Source: Salvelinus alpinus
Lineage: Eukaryota; Chordata; Actinopteri; Salmoniformes; Salmonidae
Direction of reading: 5' to 3'
Assembly: GCF_045679555.1 (NCBI RefSeq)
Contig: NC_092122.1
Span: 14,003,506-14,067,505, forward strand
DNA length: 64,000 nt
In this document: positions 49,930-61,515 of the stretch, in pieces
Numbering within the stretch: the stretch's first letter is position 1
How the letters are laid out: the number at the start of each line of letters is the position of its first letter
The notes under the pieces: generated by a model
Told to the model about the DNA's origin: nothing
What the model saw: the letters and a program-made list of their open reading frames with translations, nothing else
Database searches by the model: none
Translations under genes and position numbers: made by a program

Positions 49930-52383
49930 CTCTATAAAACAATGGGGGATCCTGTCATAATGTGCATCATTGATTCATTTACTACAGCTCTGTCAGTGTT
50001 CCCAGAAACCCTCTCTTCCTCCATTAGAGAAGGGCATTCCCAGAAAGGCCACGTTGCCTGCAGGCTAAGGCACCCGCTATGGAGGTGCTTTACATATCAC
50101 TCTCGCATATATAGACAATTCACCTGGGCCGGAGGGGACATGCAGTTTGCCAGGATGGGATGGCATTTTCCCCGGCTCATACGGCTTTCGAGACCTGGCC
50201 CTGACTTTGGACTTCTCATCTGCAGGGATGGCTGGGGAGAGGGAGGCATCCCTGGTTTCAGGGTTAGCGGTGATCCAGCCCTTATAGTTAGACTCATAAT
50301 GTAAACCATTGTAAAAACAATTTGACACAACCCGGTGCGTTCATGAGTTTTAGTGACAAATGTCAAAATATATAAGGTCGTCAAAGCAAATCTGAGAAAT
50401 TAATTTATATGAATTTTGTAAGTGCAGATGGTTTGCTCAGTAGGAAATTAATATCCAACTAGTCAGTGACACCTGTTTTGAGTTTGACAGCAACTATGTG
50501 AGCTAAAGACACTGTCGTGGGATTTCCTATGTAGAAGAACCCCTTACCTTCCAATGACTCATGTGTAGCTTGTGAGCGTCATGGAGCAGAACATGTTACA
50601 TGTGCGTGCTTGTTTGATATAGTTTGTAGCGCAAACCGTTCAGACTCTACAGACTTAAAAAGACCTGGCCCCAGGGCTTTTCGGGATCTGCTATTGTCTC
50701 AAACACCGTTAATCACACATGGTTGGTGTCTTCAGATTCAGAATAAATAGATGAATCCGATGGTACAGCCCAGGATTATTTTAAAAGGGGTTTGAAGTCC
50801 AAAACGCACCGGCGTTAGTGGGACTCATTGGTTTAAGAACATGCTGGAAGGGAAATGGAGAAATAGCCCCTGCTGCTATACTCAGCTGCTGTCTTCATGT
50901 TATGTCTGTTAGCACAACCCTCTTCAGTATTACTATCAACGACATCGCTCTGTGTGGTTGAGGAACACTGGACTTGAACTGCGAGTCATGATGTTACATT
51001 TATTTTGCGAGTTTGAGACACAGCTTTGCCCCCCCCCCCCCCCCCCCCGTCTGTGTTATGCAGACAAGGCCTGCTCTCTAGCTAGAACACTGGTCAAACA
51101 GTGTATGTTTCCTATGGAGTGCGAGTCAGTACATGTCTGCAGTGTTTCCCCTATATTCAATAAATTAAGTGTTACCCTTGACACTGCTGACAAAAGTTTC
51201 CCCCAGGATTGTCTGTGTGTGCAGAACAGGTCTGTTCGTCAGGCGTCAGTCGTGGTGTGAGGCGGGCTTTACTCACAATGTCTCCTGTTATTACCTACAT
51301 TAATAGTCAGATTAGCTCCCTCTCTCTCCCCATAGTGTGTTTAGCATTCACATAAAGATGGCTTTGTCTGCCTTGTTCGGCTTTAACCACCGAAACACTG
51401 CTGAAATCCCCCGTCAGTAAAAAGTTGTTTCAACCCATTCCCGGTATTGCTCCCGTTGCATTTCTCAGCGGCTCCTATATTGGTCAAGGAATGCCCCCCC
51501 TCACTTTAAACAGTGGCAGTGTCCCTCCTGCGTCATTGGGTGTCTCTCGCAGGCCACTGAGCGATGCCTGGCTGCCCCTCTCTGTCTCTGAGCGGTGACA
51601 GAGTGGGGCAGCCAGGTATGCCACTTTCCCCACAGCTCTGCCAAAGGACTGTTTGCAAAGGATGAGACTCACCATCTCCGCTTTTTTTTGGTCCTCCTCG
51701 TCCTGTCCCCTTGGCTGCCATGCTACTCGTCCCTGCGATGTTGGCAGGAACTCTGGCACCTGTCAGCTACACACAATTACAGCCATTAAGAGATTACCAT
51801 TGTTGGGCTCCTGTAGCCAGTGGGCTGTGCCTCTGTAGGGGATGACGCGGAGGAGAGGGGAGCATCAGGAACCAGCTGTGAGTTCTCCTTAAGGGGCATG
51901 GTAGCAGATTTGTATACAAATCAACTGACCTAAATTGCTACTACCTTAGTTGCCTATAGTATCAGTCACCTGCAGGTATGAGACTTCAGATGGTGCAGAA
52001 CAACGGTCCAGCTGTTTGTATACAGTCTACAGTTAGCTACATTATTTTGGTTTCAGCATTTAGCAGACAGTCTCTTATCAAGAATGACTACAATGTATCT
52101 AAGGGATGGTAACACAGAGGGGTGACTGAACTCTTGACAGACAGACGGGCCTAGCGTCATCTTGTCACCCAGCCAGAGTGTGGTTGTGAGCAGCTGTGTG
52201 GGTTGCGCTCAGTGGAGTGCCGTCTGTCTGCCCTGCAGCAAAGTCAGAGGAGCCCAGCCAGCCAGTGAGTTAAAGGTGGATACGCACCTGGATACACTCT
52301 TTCAAGCAGCTGCCTGAACAGCTTTACATCCTACGACCGCCACACACATGTGGGATATGTCCCCATGAGGGAGAATTTTCCTT
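49930..52383 (+). other. Intron 1, unannotated stretch
   Basis: A 20-base C run is at 51029-51048 and a SINE-tail scrap at about 52052-52086. No exon recognised. Confidence 0.5.
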
Positions 52384-52441
52384 GTTTTACTATCCTTGCG
52401 GGGACTTTGAGGATATCAGGTATCCATGAGGATAGTAAAAT
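52384..52441. repeat. Short inverted repeat (TTTTACTATCCTTGCGGGGAC)
   Basis: TTTTACTATCCTTGCGGG is followed by CCATGAGGATAGTAAAA, giving a hairpin with about 15 paired bases. It looks like a remnant of a small foldback element. Confidence 0.6.
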
Positions 52442-54020
52442 ACACACACACAGTCCCAGATAAGAGCAGCGAGGCACACGCAGACTCTTCTCCAGCCCTG
52501 GCCGATGCTGTAAACGGCCCAAATTTGGACAAGGATTCCAGCCAGATAGAGCTGTGACCCAAAGTCCGGTGTGTTTTCCCCCCTCGTCGCTTTTGAGGCT
52601 TCATAGCAGCTCGCAGAGAAAGTGGGAAACTTTACAGGCAGCTTTTAGAAAGGGGGGAACCCTCAAGGTCAGAAAGTTATCAAGAGATCAAGGTTATGGA
52701 ACGCAAAGCAGGGAATTCAATTCCAGGTCCTGGGTCCGAAAAGGGATCCCAGAATGACATTTAACAGTAGTACTCTCATTCAGTCAAATGAGGGTGGGGG
52801 GGGGGGGGCCTTTCGGGCATTCCTGATTTGTGAAATCCACTTACTGTAATAACTGAGATCTGAAACTTGGCATCAAAAGTGAAAGGTTGTTTCACAAATT
52901 TTGTCCAGCTTTAATCCCGTCGTGCCTGTGTACAATGTTTTGCCCAGCCTGGCCTTGTTTCTTTGTTGACAGTCACCTTGTTATCTGGCTGACTTTGAAG
53001 CGGGTGACATTTTAACCCCTAGGTCGTCACTGAGGTCTCTAGATCTGGCCCAGCAGCCCCATGTCCTCTGAACAGAGTCAACTCCCTACGGCGATCTCAC
53101 TCTCTCTCTCTCTCTCTCTCTGCTACAGATAGTTGGCCTTTGTCATCCCTTTTACTTCTCAGCCTCGGCAGGGAACGCCCCCAACATGTCATTTTATTGT
53201 ATTGTTATGGTTTGTCTTGGGATGCAACTAAAATTAGCAGATTAGTCTTTACAGCCATTTTGTAGTGTCATTGCTTCGGCCTAATGCTTTGCCTTCTCAG
53301 GTTTGTGCTCCTTGCCTCTATCAAGTCTTGGCATGCGTATTTGAAGGAAAAGAAGGCTCCTTTTAGAATTTCTGACTTAATGGTTTCTTGTTCTTAATGC
53401 AAAGGATTCGCATATTCCTGAGGACTAAATACTACTGAGTCGAGTGTATAATGGCGAGTGTGTTTTGGGTAGCTCAATGGACTTTTCTGTCTAACCACAT
53501 TTTGACTGGAGTGAAACATTGGTAATGTTGTCTAGAGCGGCACAAATCCATAGGTACAGCCTTTGAATGGGACAGCCTAAAAGAGGGAGTGAAAAGTCAA
53601 AATGTGCATATTTTTTGCATATGAGCTGTCAGAACACCCAATTACCCCCATCCCAACAGCAATAGTACACCTTGAGGTATTCCAAACACCTCGGCTATGT
53701 CCTGACATTTTGGCAACCCCGCCCACATACCTCAACAATTTCTGAAGAAGTGAGGTGCCTCTGTTAAAACGGGGTGTGAGGTAGCCCCTACTGACACCAC
53801 CCACTCCCTGTCGGCGGGGTCAACCGGGGGTGTGCACACACACACACACACACGTGCTGGTTCCTGACACTGAGGAAGGCATCACACACAAACATAAGCC
53901 TACCTGCATGTCCCTGAAGGCTTGTGATTTTTCTCCTTTCGGGTTTCTTCACTGAAGTTTCTTAGTGTTAAATGTTGGACTTTTCTAACGTACTTTTTAT
54001 TTCTCTCTCCCTCCCTTCAG
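52442..54020 (+). other. Intron 1, last part
   Basis: Poly-G run at 52796-52808, short (CT)n at about 53100-53120, short (CA)n at about 53833-53852, and the pyrimidine-rich acceptor of exon 2. No further exon. Confidence 0.6.
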
Positions 54021-54151
54021 GCGTGCATAGATGACAACGTGGACATGGTGACGTTCCTGGTGGAGCATGGGGCTGCCATCAACCAGCCCGACAATGAGGG
54101 CTGGATCCCCCTCCACGCCGCAGCCTCTTGTGGGTACATGGACATAGCAGA
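54021..54151 (+). CDS. ppp1r12a: PPP1R12A coding exon 2 (residues 80-122 plus two bases of codon 123)
   Basis: A 131-base exon follows a pyrimidine-rich acceptor (tccctcccttcag) and ends at a strong donor, GA|gtaagt. It begins ACIDDNVDMV and continues the second ankyrin repeat started in exon 1 (to about residue 101). It then carries most of the third repeat (NEGWIPLHAAASCGYMDIAE, from about residue 103). These repeats form the groove that clamps the PP1 catalytic subunit in the known MYPT1-PP1 structure. The phase is 0 at the left and 2 at the right, which fits exons 1 and 3 exactly. The first codons match the family with no insertion. The flanking sequence is intron 1 (about 21 kb) and intron 2 (about 9 kb). 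No damage is seen. Confidence 0.95.
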
Positions 54152-56260
54152 GTAAGTACAGCTGCTGGGCTGGAGGTGTCATGGCTGATGTGGCGAGGGT
54201 CCAGCTGGAAACTTTTATGGACCTCTAGGGAATGGCTGGTCTCTAGGCCACCCTCCCACACACACACACACATTACTGCATTGGAATAACCCCATTATGT
54301 ACCAGCCCTTTCACATTGTTGCCTGACGACTGACCCTGAATTAAATTCTGCTGTTCTGATCGCTACATACATGATCGTCGTATACATTCATCGTGGAGAA
54401 GAAATGTCCGTTTGGCTGGCGCGACATGGATGGCTAGCCAGGCAATTCACCTTGAGCAAACCCATTTTTCTCAATGGAGGCAATGACTCACAGGCACATC
54501 AATAATCAATGGTCAGTTTTTTTCCCTCCAATTTAACAAGTGTTTATTTTGTATCGCCAAGTGTTACAAGGCTATTCCCTGAGGTTTATGGCTGGTTGAA
54601 CACGTAATTGTGCGAATTCCTTTTCATTTGGAGAATATCCATTACCCTCCCCAGACACATTTAGTTGTAAATCACTAGTCAGGTTAGGTCATCAATTATC
54701 GATTTTCTATTCAATCATCTTAGACTATGAAATGCAATGCTAATCAATTCAATCCTAATAGCTACTTCTTATGGAGTAGACAGCCTAAACTTGTCAGGGG
54801 TCACTGTTTTCAATGGTCTGTTTCTCCAAGGTGCATGATTACATGTTGATTGGGGCAACCGCCTGTCAGATGGCCCCAACAACCTCGCACAAGTTCCTTG
54901 TGATGTAATCAATATAGAGAAATCGGGGGTAACCTCCGGCATCAGTCATGACTCCAGTTGCTTTCCAATCCTTTCTTTCATTGTCCTTTTGAGGTAAGAA
55001 GGCTGTTTAAAGGGATCAGAAACCGGGCCGGCAAGTAGGGAGATATTATCAATAGATATTTTCAACAGGCTGAGAGCTGAAGGAGCTCACTTGCACTCAT
55101 TGTGCAGTGACCTGTTTTACTTATCTGTATTATATTACAGGAGCCTGGCATGAGCGTTGTTATCCCACAATCGCACCCTGTGCAGTCTTGCTGCCCAAGT
55201 TAGAGTAGAATTATCATACTACGCTACCAACGTTATTGATTGACAAATTGTGCCTTTTTATGGTGTTTCATCAGCTGCAATTGGTTGTTGTAATTCCAAG
55301 AGCCACCTTGTACATATTACCGGAAAGTTTTATCCTTCAGAGTTCCCTCTCACCCCTACGGCAAATTATTTATTAAAAATAAGTAAAACAGCTGTTGAAT
55401 GTTCAGTTTAATCATTTTCATACAGTGGGGAGTCTACCTTATTGCCTCATTTTCTCCATATCAGGGCTGGGCTGTTGAAGACAAGGGCTCTCTTTACTTT
55501 CACACAATGCAATGAGGAATGAAGGAGAAATGTGAAGGGCCTTGTCTGATATGGATGACTAATGGAGTGCTCTGGTCTTGGGCGACTCTGGGACCTGATG
55601 TGGGTGGTAGGAGCACATAGCAGCGCCATTTTGGCCCACAACACTGTCCCCGTCATTCCCATAATGAGGCCCACAGAGCCGGAAAGGCAATGGCAGCCTT
55701 TTGCGCCAGGCCCGTTGGTGTCAAACCCACAACCATCCGATGGCAGTAGTTCTGAGCGATTAACCAACACTTTTGTTTTTTTTAACAACTCATTGAATTC
55801 CATTTAGTTTTTCTGTGAGCTCAATGCACAGTTTGTCTCGAAATCGGATCAAGTCCGAACTGTGATGTAGTAGGGAGTTGCAGTTTCCAACAGGCCAATA
55901 TTATACATAGTTTAGCGCAGAAAACATGGTAATGACTATAATCCATTGCGAGACTACTTGTCCAGTCTATAGTACAGACCGTCTGTGGGGCAGACCGAGA
56001 GAAGAGACGAGAACACTTCGTGGTATCTCTACCTGAAAATACATGATCTATGTGATAGTTGGTATTCAGGAGTCATAAAAGTAGGCTTTATTTACTTTGA
56101 CAATATCTATTTTTTATTTTTTTTTACAGACAGCATAGGCAGCAGCTCTATAGAGATGAGGACTTGGAATGAAATTAGTCATCAAATGAAACAAATGTAA
56201 TATAGAGAACTGAAATATTTTATTAAAGTAATGTAAAATTATTTTATACATAATAAGCAG
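54152..56260 (+). other. Intron 2, first 2.1 kb
   Basis: Begins with donor gtaagt. No exon or transposon recognised. Confidence 0.6.
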
Positions 56261-56963
56261 TTGGGCTGGGTGGTATACGGTATTGATGCACAGACCGATT
56301 TGGATTTTTACTTCACCCTCTAACAGTATTTCAATGTTTGGTTTGTTGAATGTGAGGCACAACACCAGCGTGTCCGTAATGTCCATTTTTATAGTTCACT
56401 CCATTTGCAAGTCGTCTCTCCCGCTCCTGCATTCCGCTTCCCACACCAAGCCCTGCCCCCTGTCACTCAAGGAGAGCAGTTGTTGGTGTTGCTTGGGCGT
56501 GTAGTCATGAGCACTTCACTTGCTGTTTACTCTGGAGCTAATGCTAACTGCTGGTTAGCTGGCTAGCTAAATGTAATCGGAGTTGGAGCAAACCTAATGG
56601 CTAATTACAGCCTGAAACCAGTGCTGGTGTAGGCATAGATCTGCATGTTTGTGTAATGGTATCTACTAAATCAGAGGAAAAGGTGAAGTATGAATATGTT
56701 AGCTAGCTAGCTACGTAAAGGGAAACATAACTTCGTATAGGGATCCCTGGGAAACACTGACCAACACTTTGGTTCCTTTCCTTACACACGTCTTCCCTGG
56801 CTTATTAATTTGTGTCAAACAACTATGCATTCAAAGTGCTGCCCACTATATCCCAACTATTGAATTACAATCATTATATTTCCATGATTCCAACAGTACA
56901 CCAATAACCTATGCCTAGATATCTCTTATTTTTGTATTTTGTTATACATGCATGCATACATAC

Positions 56964-58303
56964 TAGAGGTCGACCGATTATGATTTTTTTCAGTGCCGAT
57001 ACCGATTTTATTGGAGGACCAAAAACAATTACAACAATACTGAATGAACAATGAACACTTATTTTAACTTAATATAATACATCAAGAAAATCTATTTAGC
57101 CTCAAATAAATAATGAAACATGTTCAATTTGGTTTAAATAATGCAAAAACAGCATTGAAGAAAAAGTGCAATATGTGTAATGTCAAAAAGCTAACGTTTA
57201 AGTTCCTTGCTCAGAACATATGAAAGCTGGTGGTTCCTTTTAACATGAGTCTTCAATATTCCCAGGTAAGAAGTTTTAGGTTGTAGTTATTATAGGACTA
57301 TTTCTCTCTACCATTTTATTTCATATACCTTTGACTATTGGATGTTCTAATAGGTACTTTATTGCCAGCCTAATCTCGGGAGATGATAGGCTTGAAGTCA
57401 TAAACAGCGCAATGCTTGAAGCACAGCGAAGAGCTGCTGGCAAATGCAGGAAAGTGCTGTTTGAATGAATGCTTACGAGCCTGCTGCTGCCTACCACCGC
57501 TCAGTCAGACTGCTCTATCAAATCCTAGACTTAATTATAATATAATAACACACAGAAATACGAGCCGTAGCTCATTAATATGGTCAAATCCGGAAACAAT
57601 AATTTCGAAAACAAAACGTTTATTCTTTCAGTGAAATACGGAACCATTCCGTATTTTATTTCACGAGTGGCATCCATAAGTCAAAATATTGCTGTTACAT
57701 TGCACAAACCTTCAATGTTATGTCATAATTACGTAAAATTCTGGCAAATTAGTTCGCAAACGAGCCAGGCGGCCCAAATTGTTGCATATACCCTGACTCT
57801 GCGTGCAATGAACGCAAGAGAAGTGACACAATTTCCCTAGTTAAAAGAAATGCATGTTAGCAGGCAATATTAACTAAATATGCAGGTTTAAAAATGTATA
57901 CTTGTGTATTGATTTTAAGAAAGGTGTTGATGTTTATGGTTAGGTACACATTGGTGCAACGACAGTGCTTTTTTCGCGAATGCGCTTGTTAAATCACCCG
58001 TTTGGCGAAGTAGGCTGTGATTCAATGATGATAAATTAACAGGCAACGCAGGACAAGCTAGATAAACTAGTAATATCAACACTGTAGTTAACTAGTGATT
58101 ATGTTTGATCGTTTTTTTAATAAGATAAGTTTAATGCTAGCTAGCAACTTACCTTGGCTCCTTGCGGCACTCACGTAACAGGTAGTCAGCATGCCACGCA
58201 GTCTCCTCGTGGAGTGCAAAGTAATCGGCCATAATCGGTGTCCAAAAATGCTAATTACGATTGTTATAAACTTAATCGGCCCTAATTAATCGGTCGACCT
58301 CGA
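56964..58303. mobile_element. Non-autonomous hAT-like element (TAGAGGTCGACCGATTA ends)
   Basis: TAGAGGTCGACCGATTA and TAATCGGTCGACCTCGA are inverted ends. ATACATAC flanks both sides (56956-56963, 58304-58311), fitting an 8-bp duplication, although the left flank is itself a CATA-type repeat. Length 1340 bp. I see no intact transposase frame inside. Confidence 0.88.
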
Positions 58304-58318
58304 ATACATACATACACA

Positions 58319-59245
58319 CAGTTGAAGTCGGAAGTTTACATACACCTTAGCCAAACAAATTTAAACTCAGTTTTTTCCAATTCCTGACATTTAATCCTAG
58401 TAAATATTCCCTGTTTTACACAGAACCCAAGCTGGCTGCGCGCGTGCGCCATCGTGCATAAATGTAAGGTTAAAATATAAAAAACTCTGAACCAATTACA
58501 TTAATTTGGGGACAGGTCGAAAAGCATTAAACATGTATGGCAATTTAGCTATCTAATTTGTCCTATTTAGCTAGCTTGCTGTTGCTAGCTAATTTGTCCT
58601 GGGATATAAACATTGAGTTATTTTATCTGAAATGCATAAGGCCCTCCACTCCGACATTTAATCCACACACACAACTGTCAACCGAATCGTTTCTTGGCAT
58701 CTCTCCTCCTTCCAGGCCTTTTCATCTTTGAACTTATATGGTGATTGGCATCTAAACTTTCATAGTATTACCACGCCGACCGGCAACAAAGTTCGTCTTT
58801 CAATCACCCTGCTTCTATAAACCAATGAGGAGATGGGAGAGGCAGGACTTGCAGAGCGATCTGCGTCAGAAATAGAAATGAATTATATTTTAGCCCTTGG
58901 CAACGCAGACGCTCGCGAGCAGTGTGGGTGCAATAATTGAATAACATAGGTTCCTACATTAATTTTGCAATGCGAGCTGTGTAGTCAGAGTATTAGGTCA
59001 GTTAGGATCACCACTTTATTTAAAAAATGTGAAATGTCAGAATAATAGTGATTCTTATTTATTTCATCACATTCCCAGTGGGTTAGAAGTTTACATACAC
59101 CAAATTAGTATTTGGTAGCATTGCCTTTAAATTGTTTAACCTGGGTCAAACATTTTGGGTAGCCTTCCACAAGCTTCTCACAATAAGTTGGGTGAGTTTT
59201 GGCACATTCCTCCTGATAGAGCTGGTATAACTGAGTCAAGTTTGT
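58319..59245 (-). mobile_element. Sleeping-Beauty-like Tc1 fragment, interrupted
   Basis: CAGTTGAAGTCGGAAGTTTA at 58319 is the outer repeat and CAGTGGGTTAGAAGTTTACA at about 59080 the inner repeat. Next, on the minus strand, come transposase C-terminal codons (about 59110-59245: KLVEGYPK then VKQFKGN). The remainder of the transposase and the other end are missing. Between 58418 and about 58990 an unrelated segment interrupts the region between the two repeats. The outer end is preceded by CA rather than TA. Confidence 0.85.
58418..58990. mobile_element. Insertion of about 570 bp inside the Tc1 fragment
   Basis: Compared with the intact relative at 27960-28080, the Tc1 sequence stops near ATTCCCTGTTTTA (58406-58418) and resumes at TTAGGTCAGTTAGGATCACC (from about 58993). 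The insert is CpG-rich at both ends (GGCTGCGCGCGTGCGCC; GACGCTCGCGAGCAGTG). It has no coding motif and its ends are not clearly inverted. Limits are good to about ten bases. Confidence 0.65.
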
Positions 59246-59638
59246 TTCTCAGAGGTTAAACTAATGGACTGTCATTTTTCTTTGATCATTTGAGCTGTTC
59301 TTGCCATAATTTAGACTTAGCCCTGTGATAAAATACCTTCTGTATAGTACCTTTCCACAACACAACTGATTGGACATTCCAAAAATGTTCTTTTAACATG
59401 GCACACCTGTTAGTTGAAATGCATTCCAGGTGACTACCTCATGAAGCTTGTTGAGAGAATGGCAAGAGTGTGTAAAGTTGTTATCAAGGCAAAGGGTTTG
59501 TTTAACCCTTTTTTTTGGTTACTACATGATTGCATATGTTATTTCATAGTTTTGAGGTCTTCACTATTATTTTACAATGTAAAAATAAAGAACCCCTGGA
59601 AATGAGTAGGTGTACAGTACCAGTCAAAAGTTTGGACA
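59246..59638 (-). mobile_element. Fragment of a second Tc1 family with odd terminus
   Basis: On the minus strand it holds ATGGCAAGAACAGCTCAAAT (about 59290-59309), the transposase start of another salmonid Tc1 family. Its 5' region follows (GCCATTCTCTCAACAAGCTT, TGGAATGCATTTCAACTAAC) and the near-terminal ACACCTACTCATTTCC. The transposase beyond about 15 codons is missing. The last 26 bases (59613-59638) are in the opposite orientation to that expected. Confidence 0.75.
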
Positions 59639-59685
59639 TCTCATGATATGCTGTTTTTACCATATCTCCCAGCCCTAATAAGCAG

Positions 59686-60253
59686 TATTGTGCAGTCACC
59701 ACCATCTTGCGACCTTTTGTTAATAGTTTTATTCTGTGTTACAGCATTCAACCCACAAAAAAAAAGCTTTCTAAATCAAAAGCCATAATTTATTTTTATC
59801 AAACCCAACCGATCTCAAAAAGCACATTGCGCGGCAGTAGATGGCAGGGTGAACTCCTAACCACAAGGCCCAACCACACCTTGTAAAACCCAGCTAAAAT
59901 GGGGCGAAAGTGAATTCAAAGACAATGTGGAACTCTAAAATGTAACGGCGGTCGCTGAATCTCCATTACGAGGGAAGTTACCGGAATGTGCCGGTTTCAA
60001 GTGGTGTGTTCTAATGAGAAGGGTCTGCGTCTCTCCACGGCTCTAATTGGTAGCAGCAGGAGTCAAGATCTCCTGCTGTTCCAAGAGCCTCTTGAATCAG
60101 CCAGCGCAGGGCGAGAAATCCGCGAGGAAAAGATAATTGGAGCGTGATTGACCACAAAAGGGTGAATCACTGGGCTAATTATGCAGTGAATATGTGTGAA
60201 CTAGTTGTCTGATTAGAGGCAGGGTACTAGAATGACAGCATGAACCCCCTCTC
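59686..60253 (+). other. Intron 2, unannotated stretch
   Basis: Nothing recognised. Confidence 0.4.
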
Positions 60254-61470
60254 AGGTGGTTAGGTCAGTGGAGGGATACAACAGTAAACCCCTCAGGTGA
60301 ATATGGTGTAATGGCAGACTGCAATTTGGGTTGTTTCTTGATATCAGGAACCTGCCATTGGTCAGTTCCGGCCTTATGCAACTGATGGTTTCTCAACACA
60401 GATTTGTTTACACAGCAGGTTAGGTGAATTAGCATGGCAGGTTAGGAGACTGTTAAGGTTAGGAAAAGGGTTAGGCTTAGCTTCAATGCCACAGTTGTTA
60501 ACCAAATAAAAATGTTATTTGTCACATGCGCTGAATACAACCGTTGTGGACTTTACCGTGAAATGCTTACTTACAAGCCCTTAACCAACAATGCAGTTCA
60601 AGAAATAGTTACAGGGGTACTGTTACGGAGTCAGTGTGTGGGGTACAGGTTGAGGTAATATTGTACATGTGTGTAGGGGTAAAGTGACTGCATAGATGAT
60701 AAACAGCGAGTAGCAGCAGTGTAAAAGCAAAGTGGGGGGGTGTCAATGTAAATTGTCCAGGTGGCAATTTGATACATTTCTCAGCAGTCTTGTGCCTTCA
60801 GGGTAGAAGCTGTTAAGGAGCCTTTTGGACCTAGACTCTGTTCTCTGGTACCACTTGCCGTGCGGTAGCAGAGAGAAGTCTATGTAGGTAACTGGAGTCT
60901 TTGACAAACATTTTTTTTGGGGCAATCCTCTGACATTGCCTAGTGTATATGTCCTGGATGGCAGGAAGCTTGGTCCCAGTCATGTACGGGGCCATACGCA
61001 CTACCCTCTAGTGCCTTACGGTCGGATGCCGAGCAGTTGCCATACCAGGTGGTGATGCAATCAGGATGATTTGGGGACCCATGCCAAATCTTTTCAGGCT
61101 CTTGATTGGGAAAAGGTGTTGTCGTGCCCTCTTCATGACTGTCTTGGTGTGTTTGTACTATGATCCTTTGTTGGGGATGTAGACACCAAGGAACTTGAAG
61201 CTTTCAACCTGCTCCACTACAGCCCCATCAATGTGAACCACTGTTGTCCCCAACGAGAAAAATGGCAACAGACCAATGGCGAGCTTCAATGGGTGTAACT
61301 TCATATCAAGAAACCCCTATATCAGAAAACGCCCCTATTTGCGCTCTAAAATTACACCATTCTCCCGCAGGTGGTTAGGTCAGTAGAGGAATACAGCATG
61401 AAACCCATAGGGTGGAGAGGTACAGTGTGAAACTCCTTGGGTGGTTAGGTCAGTGGAGGGATATGTGCTT
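60254..61470. repeat. Degenerate minisatellite (AGGTGGTTAGGTCAGTGGAG units) split by a LINE fragment
   Basis: AGGTGGTTAGGTCAGTGGAG followed by GGATACA is at 60254. Close copies occur at 61370 (AGGTGGTTAGGTCAGTAGAG) and 61440 (GGTGGTTAGGTCAGTGGAGG), with intervening variants such as GGGTGGAGAGGTACAG. The LINE fragment at 60510-61245 lies between the first and second copies. Confidence 0.7.
60510..61245 (-). mobile_element. Rex1/L2-like LINE 3' fragment
   Basis: On the minus strand, VHIDGAVVEQVESFKFLGVY then IPNK opens the surviving piece (about 61245-61165). The C-terminal block follows (KLPAIQDIYTRQC; RTESRSKRLLNSFYPEGTRL at 60870-60800), and then a 3' UTR ending ATGTGACAAATAACATTT. The same FKFLGV motif is in the LINE at 31025, but the 3' UTRs differ, so this is another subfamily. 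Stops and frameshifts are present. Confidence 0.85.
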
Positions 61471-61515
61471 AGCCTTTCCCAAGGTGTTTGATTTCTGCTA
61501 CCAGTGGGTTGTGAC

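Larger units (their letters stand above)
56261..59677. mobile_element. hAT-like shell of a multiply nested composite
   Basis: The left end TTGGGCTGGGTGGTATACGG and right end CATATCTCCCAGCCCTA are inverted and belong to the family at 35086-35983. The flanks ATAAGCAG (56253-56260) and ATAAGCAG (59678-59685) are identical, a perfect 8-bp hAT-type duplication around 3.4 kb. The segment after the left end (GTATTGATGCACAGACC through GTCCATTTTTATAGTTCAC) is the reverse complement of 35845-35950. The interior holds later insertions at 56964-58303, 58319-59245 and 59246-59638. Confidence 0.88.
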
